A stretch of DNA of 64,000 bases from Ruegeria arenilitoris. GTDB taxonomy: Bacteria; Pseudomonadota; Alphaproteobacteria; Rhodobacterales; Rhodobacteraceae. Shown here one piece after another: positions 19,184 to 27,074 of this stretch (position 1 is its first letter; every line of letters begins with the position of its first letter). The position numbers and the translations under genes are program-made. The notes below the pieces were generated by a model. That model did not search any database and was not told the origin of the DNA. It worked only from the letters and a program-made list of their open reading frames with translations. The stretch is taken from the NCBI RefSeq assembly GCF_013030265.1, contig NZ_WPZQ01000014.1:62001-126000 (forward strand), in the 5' to 3' direction.

Positions 19184-19201
19184 CACCTGCTGTTTCAGGT
19201 G
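19184..19201 (-). promoter_or_regulatory. Leader hairpin 2 of flagellin mRNA
   Basis: CACCTG/CAGGTG with a 6 nt loop, about 110 bases upstream of the flagellin start. If transcription begins further upstream, it forms a second leader hairpin. No convincing promoter could be placed by eye; a degenerate sigma-28-like GCCGGTCT with AAATGCAA upstream is present near 19230-19260 but is weak. Confidence 0.35.
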
Positions 19202-19283
19202 CGAGACCACTTTTGAGCGCGATCCACTAACGGAGTGCTAAGACCGGCTGCCCGTAAATTTTGCATTTGATTCAAACCACCGT

Positions 19284-19643
19284 TCATGCTCGTTTTTCCA
19301 GCTTGGCATGGCTGCGCACGGCATAACCGCTGCGCTGCCCGGATGAGTCATATGTGCTGAATTCCTGACGCACCCGGCGCAGCTCTGCCATACGGGTGGC
19401 TACCGCGCGAAGTCCATCCGCTGCGCTATTCAACAAGGTCTGATTCCGCTCGATCTTTTTTTGGACCCGAATCAAATCAGCACTGTCGAACACCTGCACG
19501 TCATTGAGTGCTCCGATCAGCTTTTCCTTCTCGGGAAACATATGATCCAGTCTATCCAACTCTCCGTCGACGAGAGCTGCTCGCTCAAGATCCAAAACTT
19601 CTTCAAGAGCTTTGATCAGGTCCGATTCAGGGTTTCTTTGCAT
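19284..19643 (-). CDS. FlgN-like flagellar chaperone candidate
   Basis: A 119-residue, strongly helical, highly charged protein. The first ~75 residues (LIKALEEVLDLERAALVDGELDRLDHMFPEKEKLI) have the spacing of FlgN, the export chaperone for hook-filament junction proteins FlgK and FlgL. Identity is inferred from size, helicity and position between the FlgJ-like gene and flagellin. Its start overlaps the end of the FlgJ-like gene by 17 nt. Confidence 0.6.
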   Translation of the reverse strand: MQRNPESDLIKALEEVLDLERAALVDGELDRLDHMFPEKEKLIGALNDVQVFDSADLIRVQKKIERNQTLLNSAADGLRAVATRMAELRRVRQEFSTYDSSGQRSGYAVRSHAKLEKRA

Positions 19644-19911
19644 CCGCTTTCTCCATCATGGCGTTGAACAGGATTTCAGAAAGACCAACCCCACCCGATC
19701 GCGCCAATTGCTGCGCCTGGTGCTGTACAAGAAACGAGGTGAACTGATCCTCACCCGCTCCTCCTCCAAAGAGCTGGCGTGATTTTCCCATCCCTGCAGA
19801 CTTGAGCATCTCTGCCAGAAAGGTCGCTTCCAACTCCGTCGCTGCGGACTTTAACCTTTCCGTAACCGGTCGGACTGGCTCTGAGGATGGGGTGTGCACG
19901 ATTTCCATCAT
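19627..19911 (-). CDS. Rod-binding protein, FlgJ N-terminal type
   Basis: A 94-residue protein matching the rod-binding domain of FlgJ (ATELEATFLAEMLKSAG, GGAGEDQFTSFLVQHQAQQLARSGGVGLSEIL). The muramidase half of enterobacterial FlgJ is absent, as is usual in alphaproteobacteria, where another lytic enzyme opens the wall. GGAG lies four bases before the first of two tandem ATGs. It is divergent from fliK across 108 bases. Confidence 0.85.
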   Translation of the reverse strand: MMEIVHTPSSEPVRPVTERLKSAATELEATFLAEMLKSAGMGKSRQLFGGGAGEDQFTSFLVQHQAQQLARSGGVGLSEILFNAMMEKADAKKP

Positions 19912-19956
19912 TATCTCCGAAATTTGCTTCGAACTTTCACGATCAAAGAGGAAAGC

Positions 19957-19975
19957 GGTTAAAATAAACGTAACC
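19957..19975. promoter_or_regulatory. Candidate CtrA-like site between flgJ-like and fliK
   Basis: GGTTA-N9-TAACC is an inverted repeat. Within it TTAA-N7-GTAAC differs by one base from the CtrA consensus TTAA-N7-TTAA(C). It is centred in the divergent flagellar promoter region. CtrA controls motility genes in Rhodobacterales, so the role is plausible but only inferred. Confidence 0.35.
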
Positions 19976-20019
19976 TCCTGCGGGCAAGTTTCCGGACAAA
20001 CAAACGGAGCCGGAGCAAA

Positions 20020-21264
20020 ATGCCCAACCCTCTGACATTAATGACCGCATCGGCACAGCCGAATGCCAATCCCGATAAAAGTCAGCCGGAGCAACGTGAA
20101 ACCAATGGCAGGTTGGTATTTCAGGACATCGTTGACGAGAACGCAATTCAAGACGATGTCGATGATGACGCCGCTGTCTTCTCTGAACGGGAAACCGATA
20201 GCGATATAGTCGGTGATGAAATTCGTACAGACGCCGACCTTGAGCCCGAACTTGTGGTCCACACTATAACTAGCCCTTCTACCAAAGCGGAGTTGGCAAC
20301 AGAGCTGCCCGACAAGGACAAAGCATCTCAGCCCGGCTTGCATGAGATTGAGATGCAGCAGTCTCGAAACCCAATTCCAGCCGAGAACATGCTGTCGATC
20401 CAGAAGTCAGCTAAACCCATCGATCCGGCCACAATCCAGACAAATCCTGAGTTAGCGGCCTCTTCTGTTTCATTCGAATGGCACAGCAAAGCCAGTCAGC
20501 CAAATCTGTTCACTTCGGATCAAACACGTCTCATCGCAGAACAGGCCGTTATCACACGAGCAGTCAGCGCGATCGACTCCAGCTCATCAATCAATGAGAA
20601 CAAGATGGATCTAGTGCCGGAACACTGGAGCAAACACGCATCTTTGAGTGATACCCCACAGCGGGCTCAAATTCACAATTCAACTCCGCAGATGCTATCA
20701 ACGCCTGCGCATATGCAATTGCTGGCGAAAACCAATGACTACCGAACTGACGAGCCCTTTGTGCTACAAGAGGTGGGAGAAATTCCGTCCTCAATGGAAG
20801 CAGTTCAAACTCAGAATCCAAAAGACACCGGAGCGATCGCGAATTCAGCACCGCCTACAGCGCGTGCCGAGATCGCGCGCGCCATCGCGGGGCAAATGGC
20901 AACGATGGTAACGGCACGACCGGGAGCGGGTAGTATTGAAATCGCCCTAAGCCCCGAGGAACTGGGCCGTGTCTCTATTGTTCTGAACGGTCGTGAAGAT
21001 GGGATGCAACTGGTGATCGCCGCAGAACGGCCCGAAACACTGGATCTGATGCGCAGGCATATTTCGCTGTTATCAGCTGAATTCCAAAAACTGGGATACG
21101 CTAACTTGTCATTCGATCTGGATACGCCCTCGGATGCGCATCATGACAGTCAGGTAGATAATTCTGAAGCAACACCAAATGTGGCTGAGCCTGATAGTGA
21201 ATTTCAACACGCGGCTACCGTTCAAAAAACGATCCCTGATCGGGGTCTGGACATGAGGCTTTAA
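20020..21264 (+). CDS. fliK: Flagellar hook-length control protein FliK
   Basis: A 414-residue protein. Residues 1-285 are low-complexity, acidic and Gln/Ser/Thr-rich, as in the molecular-ruler part of FliK. Residues ~290-375 carry the conserved hook-length C-terminal domain (GAGSIEIALSPEELGRVSIVLNG, then ETLDLMRRHISLLSAEFQKLGY), which switches export specificity through FlhB. GGAG precedes the ATG. It is followed three bases later by flgD. Confidence 0.9.
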   Translation: MPNPLTLMTASAQPNANPDKSQPEQRETNGRLVFQDIVDENAIQDDVDDDAAVFSERETDSDIVGDEIRTDADLEPELVVHTITSPSTKAELATELPDKDKASQPGLHEIEMQQSRNPIPAENMLSIQKSAKPIDPATIQTNPELAASSVSFEWHSKASQPNLFTSDQTRLIAEQAVITRAVSAIDSSSSINENKMDLVPEHWSKHASLSDTPQRAQIHNSTPQMLSTPAHMQLLAKTNDYRTDEPFVLQEVGEIPSSMEAVQTQNPKDTGAIANSAPPTARAEIARAIAGQMATMVTARPGAGSIEIALSPEELGRVSIVLNGREDGMQLVIAAERPETLDLMRRHISLLSAEFQKLGYANLSFDLDTPSDAHHDSQVDNSEATPNVAEPDSEFQHAATVQKTIPDRGLDMRL

Positions 21265-21267
21265 ACA

Positions 21268-21933
21268 ATGATCTCGGCAACCAATTCAGCGGCTCAGCCT
21301 GCTTCGCAGCAACAAACCACACAGCAATCGAAAAGCTCGGGCCTGACCTCAGATTTTGAGACCTTTCTGCTGATGCTGACAACGCAGGCCCGAAATCAAG
21401 ACCCGCTCAAGCCTCTTGATTCTTCGGAATACGCCTCGCAGCTGGCGCAGTTTTCGATGGTTGAACAACAGGTTCAGACCAATGAAATGCTCGCCACTCT
21501 TACTCAGGCTATGGGGAGCGTAAAGTTGGAAGAGTTGTCCAACTGGGTCGGCATGGATGTTCGCGCAGCTTCGGCCTTTCAATTCGACAACACCCCTGTC
21601 GAGATCTTTGCAAATCCCGAGGACACTGCTGATAAGGCCGTTCTTGTTATCAAGGATGCCGAAGGCACAGTCATTGACCGCATCACCGTATCGGCAACTG
21701 AAAAAGAGTTTACCTGGGCGGGCATGGATGAATCGGGAAATCCGCTGCCGTCTGGCAACTACTCGGCCTCTCTCGAAAGCTACAAAGACGGAAAGCTGCA
21801 GTCTGACAAACCTGCGTCGGTTTACAGCCGCGTGGTAGAAGCCCAGGTAAGTGAAGGCACCATCATACTAAAACTAGAAGGCGGCACCGTGATTTCCGCA
21901 AGAGATGTGACCGCAGTTAGGGCAGGCGCTTGA
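21268..21933 (+). CDS. flgD: Flagellar hook assembly protein FlgD
   Basis: FlgD caps the growing hook. The 221-residue protein has the family N-terminal motif (FLLMLTTQARNQDPLKPLDSSEYASQLAQFSMVEQQVQTNEML) and the C-terminal Ig/Tudor-like part (FTWAGMDESGNPLPSGNYSASLE). Length is normal. It follows fliK by three bases and they form one transcription unit. The phosphotransferase gene downstream has no evident flagellar role. Confidence 0.94.
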   Translation: MISATNSAAQPASQQQTTQQSKSSGLTSDFETFLLMLTTQARNQDPLKPLDSSEYASQLAQFSMVEQQVQTNEMLATLTQAMGSVKLEELSNWVGMDVRAASAFQFDNTPVEIFANPEDTADKAVLVIKDAEGTVIDRITVSATEKEFTWAGMDESGNPLPSGNYSASLESYKDGKLQSDKPASVYSRVVEAQVSEGTIILKLEGGTVISARDVTAVRAGA

Positions 21934-22122
21934 TCTGACAGGTGGGACAGGTCAAGTCTTGGCGAATTGCGATTCGCCTCAAGCCACTGGTAAAAAGCCC
22001 TGCCTGATCTTTCCTCACCTCCAACTGGTCTTATCGCGCAACTCTTTGACGAGGGTTTTGTCAGTGCCAACGCCAGTTTTGAAACGCTGTATGGAGGGCG
22101 CACCAATCGGGTATGGAAGGTT

Positions 22123-22860
22123 GTGGGTGGCGACGGTGACAAGGTTCTGAAGCTCTACAACTCTGAGCTACGAAACCCTCTTTTCCGGAACGATGCAGAG
22201 CTTGAGGCCCAATGTCTACACGCCCTTGATTCAACCGGTTTCGTGCCCCGCTTGCGGGCCGCCGGGGTCTTCGGACCGGATCGCTGGGTGTTTTATGATC
22301 ATGCCCCCGGAACGCCATGGAACAGGCAAGCTGAAAACGTTGGGAAACTGCTCAAAAACCTGCATTCCCTTCGGGTAGATATAGATGCGCCTCAAGGGTG
22401 CAATGGTAGTGAGGACCTTGCTGATCATGGCGAGCGTATTCTGGCAGGTTGTCAGTCCAAGCGCGTTGCGCAGTTACGGCAATTGCGCCCGCGAAAACAC
22501 GTAATACCTCTGACGCAAAGACAGCTGATCCACGGGGATCCGGTGGCAGGGAACATCCTTGTCTCGCCGACCGGACTCACTCTGATTGACTGGCAATGCC
22601 CAGCTTTGGGTGATCCTTGCGAAGATCTGGCAATGTTTCTCTCACCGGCTATGCAGCAGCTGTACCGAGGTCAGCCACTGTCCGCGTCGGAAACTGCAGA
22701 ATTTTTATCTGGCTATGACCAGTCAGATGTTACTGCCCGATATGAGGCCCTGCGCCCCTGGTACGCATGGCGTATGGCTGCGTACTGCCTCTGGCGCGCG
22801 GAGACAGGTGCTGTGGACTATAACGCAGGGTATGAACTGGAAATCGCAGCCCTTCTATAG
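22123..22860 (+). CDS. Choline kinase/APH-type phosphotransferase, start uncertain
   Basis: At least 245 residues of a small-molecule kinase fold. The catalytic loop LIHGDPVAGNIL (near 141-152) and the metal-binding segment LIDWQCPALGDPCEDLAMFL match the APH/choline kinase family. The kinase N-lobe clearly continues upstream in frame: FETLYGGRTNRVWKV precedes the GTG at 22123 and gives the expected Gly-rich loop. The open frame reaches back to 21994, but only CTG (22000) and no ATG, GTG or TTG is available there. Either a rare start codon or a sequence error or frameshift is involved. The substrate is unknown. Confidence 0.7.
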   Translation: MGGDGDKVLKLYNSELRNPLFRNDAELEAQCLHALDSTGFVPRLRAAGVFGPDRWVFYDHAPGTPWNRQAENVGKLLKNLHSLRVDIDAPQGCNGSEDLADHGERILAGCQSKRVAQLRQLRPRKHVIPLTQRQLIHGDPVAGNILVSPTGLTLIDWQCPALGDPCEDLAMFLSPAMQQLYRGQPLSASETAEFLSGYDQSDVTARYEALRPWYAWRMAAYCLWRAETGAVDYNAGYELEIAALL

Positions 22861-22871
22861 GCACCAGACAT

Positions 22872-24173
22872 TCAGAAATCAGCCAATCCCATGAGTGCAT
22901 AGGCCGGGGGCATCAATGCCCGGCGCCACGTTCCCAAAGGAAATCGGCCCGGTGGTTGTGATATAGGGGAAGGCAACTCAATACTGTGACCCAACGCTAA
23001 GCGGGCCAGCGCCTTGCCACAATAGGTTCCCATCGCGACCCCATTTCCATGATATGCAAAGCCTGCGAACATTCCGGATTGTCCGGGCACCGGTCCGACA
23101 TAGGGGGTTAAGCCGCGTGTCAGGCACACCATTCCTGACCACATATGTGTAGCTTCAACCTCTGCCCAGGCTGGAAACATTGTTCTGAAATCCTTGAGGG
23201 CTTTCTTGCGAATTCCAGCCTCTGCGCCGGGTGAAGACAACAACCCACCGCGCATTCCGAACAGGAAACGACGATCCGGCATCAAACGAAAATAATGGAG
23301 CAGGTTACGTGTGTCATATGACATCTGATCCGACGTCCAGCCCTGTGCCTGAAGTTCTGCATCTGTTAGCGGACGCGTAACCATCGCCGTCGATTGCGTA
23401 GGCATGTAACGTCCAGCCATCCAACGCGGCAGATCTTCGCTGGAATATCCGTTGGTGCAGATCAGGACGGTACTGGCTTTGATGCGGCCACTCCTGGTCC
23501 GTAGTTCAAATCCTGACGCCGCCCGATTAATCTCGGTCACTGCGCTTTGCTGAAACAGTTGTGCGCCCTGCAACTGCGCTGCGGCAGAAATTCCAAACAG
23601 GTATTTTCGCGGGTTAAGACCAAACCCTATCGGGGTGGTGTAGCCGCCAAAGAAATTCCCCCCAAACCCCAGTTCCGGAAGATCTGCAGCTTCATGCAGC
23701 ACACCGGTTTCATCGGCATTCCGACGCAGCTTCTCCATGGCCCGTGGTGTATGCGCCAACTGCGTCTCACCATTGGAGTGGATATCGGCGTCAACCTGAT
23801 GTGTCGCCAATAGTTTCGCAACCAGCGATACGGCGTCTGTTTCGGCCTGCTCATAAGCCTCGGTTTCACCCGAACCATATCGCCTGACCATTTTGGCGTG
23901 ATCGAGTTTCGATCCGCCGAGGCAGCAAAACCCCCCGTTTCGCCCGGATGCGCCCCATCCCGGCGTTTCAGCCTCAAGCACCGCAACCGAAGCGCCCGCC
24001 TCGGCAAGGTGCAACGCAGCAGAAATACCCGTAAACCCGCCACCAACAATTGCCACGTCGACACTAAGATCGCCGTCCTGAATCGGCCAATCCGGGCTGT
24101 CGATGGTTTCATCCCACCAGCAATTCGTGCGCGGACCGGGTCCGTAGGTGTAGTCTGGAAAAATCCGCCTCAT
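22872..24173 (-). CDS. FAD-dependent amine oxidoreductase, PuuB/OrdL-like
   Basis: A 433-residue DAO-fold flavoprotein. The FAD-binding GxGxxG (VAIVGGGFTGISAALHLAEAG, residues ~40-60) and the WGASGRNGGF motif are characteristic of gamma-glutamylputrescine oxidases and related amine oxidases. It is the last gene of the pot operon, with an ATGA overlap with potI, so its substrate is probably a polyamine or derivative. No puuA glutamylputrescine synthetase is in the window, so PuuB identity is not proven. Confidence 0.85.
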   Translation of the reverse strand: MRRIFPDYTYGPGPRTNCWWDETIDSPDWPIQDGDLSVDVAIVGGGFTGISAALHLAEAGASVAVLEAETPGWGASGRNGGFCCLGGSKLDHAKMVRRYGSGETEAYEQAETDAVSLVAKLLATHQVDADIHSNGETQLAHTPRAMEKLRRNADETGVLHEAADLPELGFGGNFFGGYTTPIGFGLNPRKYLFGISAAAQLQGAQLFQQSAVTEINRAASGFELRTRSGRIKASTVLICTNGYSSEDLPRWMAGRYMPTQSTAMVTRPLTDAELQAQGWTSDQMSYDTRNLLHYFRLMPDRRFLFGMRGGLLSSPGAEAGIRKKALKDFRTMFPAWAEVEATHMWSGMVCLTRGLTPYVGPVPGQSGMFAGFAYHGNGVAMGTYCGKALARLALGHSIELPSPISQPPGRFPLGTWRRALMPPAYALMGLADF

Positions 24174-24988
24174 TCTGCGCGCGCTGCTGCCATTTCATCC
24201 TGCCTTTGACGCATCATCGCGCGCTTGGTCACCAGCGACGCAGTAATGACGCCCACTGTGACGACAGCGATCATGATGGTGGACAAGGCATTGATTTCCG
24301 GGCTAACCCCCAAACGCACCGCCGAGAAAATCTTGATCGGAAGTGTCGTGGCCGAAGGCCCGGAGGTGAAGGATGCAATCACCAGATCATCCAATGACAG
24401 GGTAAAGGCAAGCAACCAGCCCGAGATTACTGCAGGGGCAATGATGGGCAGCGTCACAAGACGGAAAGCCTGAGCCGGAGAACAACCCAGATCGAGTGCG
24501 GCCTCTTCCAGCGATTGATCGAAAGTCACCAGACGTGAAGACACAACCACGGAAACGAAACACATCGAGAAGGTCGTATGCGCCAGAACAATTGTCAGGA
24601 TACCCCGATCCAGCCCGATACCGATGAAGAGCAGCAACAACGACAAGCCTGTGATCACTTCGGGCATCACCAACGGTGCGTAGATCATTCCCGAAAACAG
24701 GGTTCTGCCAAAGAAACGACCACCACGTACCAGAACGTAGGCAGCTGCAGTCCCTAAAATAGTGGCGAGAGTTGAGGAGAAAACAGCGACACGCAAAGTA
24801 ACCCATGCCGCATCAAGAAAGGCCTCATTTTGGGCAAGTTCGCCATACCATTTCGTTGAAAACCCGGCCCAGACCGTCACCAGCTTGCTTTCATTGAAGC
24901 TGAAGACGATCAGGATAACCATCGGAATATAGAGGAAGGCAAACCCCAGCGTCAGGGATACTGCGTTGAACCAGCTCAGCCTGTTCAT
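24170..24988 (-). CDS. potI: Polyamine ABC transporter permease, PotI/PotC type
   Basis: A 272-residue inner-membrane permease with about six hydrophobic segments. The EAA loop (SLEEAALDLGCSPAQAFRLVTLPIIAPAVISG) that docks with the ATPase is clear. Its pair PotH lies directly upstream with a 4 nt overlap, and the oxidase gene overlaps downstream. Substrate assignment to putrescine or related polyamines rests on the operon. Confidence 0.9.
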   Translation of the reverse strand: MNRLSWFNAVSLTLGFAFLYIPMVILIVFSFNESKLVTVWAGFSTKWYGELAQNEAFLDAAWVTLRVAVFSSTLATILGTAAAYVLVRGGRFFGRTLFSGMIYAPLVMPEVITGLSLLLLFIGIGLDRGILTIVLAHTTFSMCFVSVVVSSRLVTFDQSLEEAALDLGCSPAQAFRLVTLPIIAPAVISGWLLAFTLSLDDLVIASFTSGPSATTLPIKIFSAVRLGVSPEINALSTIMIAVVTVGVITASLVTKRAMMRQRQDEMAAARAE

Positions 24989-25875
24989 TGCTCGGCCTCC
25001 GTCTGTTTCTGCTGATTCCGTTGGAACAGCACGATCGGAATGATCAGGATGAGCAACAGGACCACTGCCACTGCGCTGGCCACTGGCCAGTCACGGTTCG
25101 AGAAGAATTCCTCCCACAGAACTTTGCCGATCATCAGAGTACCCGATCCGCCCAACAAGGACGGGATCACGAACTCACCAATCACCGGAATCATGACGAG
25201 GAAACACCCAGCGATGATACCGGGGCGCGACAGCGGGATGGTCACCAGCCAAAAGGCTTGCAGGCGCGAGCATCCCAGATCCTCGGCCGCTTCGATCAGT
25301 GATCCATCCATACGCTCCAGTGCAGAATAGATGGGCAGGATCATGAAGGGCAGATAGGTGTAAACGATACCGATATAGACCGCAGTATTGGTGTTCAGGA
25401 TCGTCAGAGGAGTCGAGATGATGCCTGTCCACAAGAGCAGTTGGTTCAGATACCCTTCGTTGCTGAGGATACCCATCCACGCATAGACGCGGATCAGGAA
25501 CGAGGTCCAGAAGGGCAGGATCACCAGCATCATCAAAGTCGGACGCCATTCTTCGGGTGCCCGGGCCATTCCATAGGCAATGGGATAGCCGACAATCAGG
25601 GTCAAAATGGTCGAAATCAGAGCGATTTTGACACTGGAAAGATAAGCCTTCCAATAGAGATCATCTTCGGTCAGCCAGACGTAGTTTTCGAAATCAAGCT
25701 GGCTGAAGAAGTCTTTCAAACCGGCCCAGCCCTCGGACAAATCCAAGGTTGGGGTGTAGGGCGGAATCGCCAGTGCTGTATCCGACAGCGAAATCTTCAT
25801 GACGATGAAGAATGGCACCAGAAACAGCGCCAACAGCCATAGATATGGAACGGCAATCAGAAAGGCGCGGCGCAT
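24985..25875 (-). CDS. potH: Polyamine ABC transporter permease, PotH/PotB type
   Basis: A 296-residue permease with six predicted transmembrane segments and the EAA loop (SLIEAAEDLGCSRLQAFWLVTIPLSRPGIIAG). The N-terminal cytoplasmic-to-membrane opening (AVPYLWLLALFLVPFFIVMKISLSD) is typical of PotH. It overlaps potG by one base and potI by four. Confidence 0.92.
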   Translation of the reverse strand: MRRAFLIAVPYLWLLALFLVPFFIVMKISLSDTALAIPPYTPTLDLSEGWAGLKDFFSQLDFENYVWLTEDDLYWKAYLSSVKIALISTILTLIVGYPIAYGMARAPEEWRPTLMMLVILPFWTSFLIRVYAWMGILSNEGYLNQLLLWTGIISTPLTILNTNTAVYIGIVYTYLPFMILPIYSALERMDGSLIEAAEDLGCSRLQAFWLVTIPLSRPGIIAGCFLVMIPVIGEFVIPSLLGGSGTLMIGKVLWEEFFSNRDWPVASAVAVVLLLILIIPIVLFQRNQQKQTEAEQ

Positions 25876-27002
25876 CAGCTGGCCAACAGAACCGCAGCCG
25901 TGGCCGTGAACGACAGCCAGACCGGGTCTTCCCAGGTAAAGGACCGGCGCGAGATACGACGGGTATTTGCCGTTTGCGCCTTGATGATCGTGCCGTTCGG
26001 CAACTCAACGTGATAGGTCGATAGATTACCGAGATAGGCAATGTCGTGCACCTTGCCCTGAATCGCGTTGATTGCATCCGCAGGCCGTTCTGCGGAAATA
26101 GCCACCTTCTCTGGCCGGATCGCCAGATGACAGTTTTGCCCGTTCGAAAACCCGGAAGAAGATGTCGCGGTCAGAGGTGCCTGACCTTCTGCCCAGTCGA
26201 TCTGATAGGTTTCATCCCCGTTCGCGGATGCGCGCCCTTCGATGATATTCACGTCGCCGATGAAGTCCGCGACATAAACCGAATTTGGGTTTTCATAGAT
26301 CCGATCAGGCGTTGCCACCTGCTTGAGCTGTCCCTGATCCATGACCGCGACGCGGCTGGCAACGGTCATCGCCTCTTCCTGATCATGCGTCACGATCACG
26401 AAGGTGGTTCCGGTTTTCTCCTGAATATCCATAAGTTCGAACTGCGTATCCTGGCGCAGCTTTTTGTCCAGGGCGCCCAGCGGCTCATCCAGCAGCAACA
26501 GTTTCGGGGCCTTTGCCAATGACCGGGCCAGTGCCACACGTTGTCTTTGGCCACCTGAAATCTGATGTGGTTTGCGGCGCGCAAACTGTTCCAGTCGGGT
26601 TAGGCGCAACATCTCTTCTACCCGGTCTTCAAGATCCCGTTTTGGCATATTGTCGCGACGCAGCCCAAAGGCGATGTTTTCCCAGACACTCAGGTGCGGA
26701 AACAGGGCGTATGACTGGAACATCATGTTCACCGCCCGCTTGTTCGGCGGGATCGGATCAATGTCCTGGCCGCTTAGCAGAATGTGGCCTTCAGTCGGGG
26801 TTTCAAACCCGGCCAGCATTCGCATCATCGTGGTTTTGCCACAGCCCGATGGTCCGAGCAGAGCAAAAAATTCACGTTCGAAAATATCCAGCGACAGGTT
26901 GTCGATAGCAGTGAATGAACCAAAGCGCTTGGTAACATTCTGAAACTGGATCAAGGGTTTCGCCTGTGGGTCATCCCACGGCGCGAAGACGTCAGAGTTC
27001 AA
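25875..27002 (-). CDS. potG: Polyamine ABC transporter ATP-binding protein, PotG/PotA type
   Basis: A ~375-residue ATPase. Walker A GPSGCGKTT, Q-loop FQSYALFPHLSV, signature ISGGQRQRVALARSLA, Walker B LLLLDEPLGAL and the switch His in IVTHDQEEA are all present, followed by a C-terminal TOBE domain. The start is taken as the TTG at 27002: an in-frame GTG at 27062 lies inside the stem of a perfect hairpin between potF and potG and would add residues unlike the family. The TTG has GGGGG five bases upstream. One-base overlap with potH. Confidence 0.9.
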   Translation of the reverse strand: MNSDVFAPWDDPQAKPLIQFQNVTKRFGSFTAIDNLSLDIFEREFFALLGPSGCGKTTMMRMLAGFETPTEGHILLSGQDIDPIPPNKRAVNMMFQSYALFPHLSVWENIAFGLRRDNMPKRDLEDRVEEMLRLTRLEQFARRKPHQISGGQRQRVALARSLAKAPKLLLLDEPLGALDKKLRQDTQFELMDIQEKTGTTFVIVTHDQEEAMTVASRVAVMDQGQLKQVATPDRIYENPNSVYVADFIGDVNIIEGRASANGDETYQIDWAEGQAPLTATSSSGFSNGQNCHLAIRPEKVAISAERPADAINAIQGKVHDIAYLGNLSTYHVELPNGTIIKAQTANTRRISRRSFTWEDPVWLSFTATAAVLLAS

Positions 27003-27035
27003 AGCGGCCCCCGTATGTCGGTCTGGACAAATGAT

Positions 27036-27062
27036 GTGCAAGGCGGGTCTGCCGCCTTGCAC
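27036..27062 (-). terminator. Intercistronic hairpin between potF and potG
   Basis: A perfect 11 bp inverted repeat (GTGCAAGGCGG/CCGCCTTGCAC, loop GTCTG) begins 12 bases after the potF stop. No T run follows. It probably stabilises the potF 3' end or causes partial termination, giving more binding protein than membrane components. Confidence 0.65.
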
Positions 27063-27074
27063 TGAGCAATCGGA

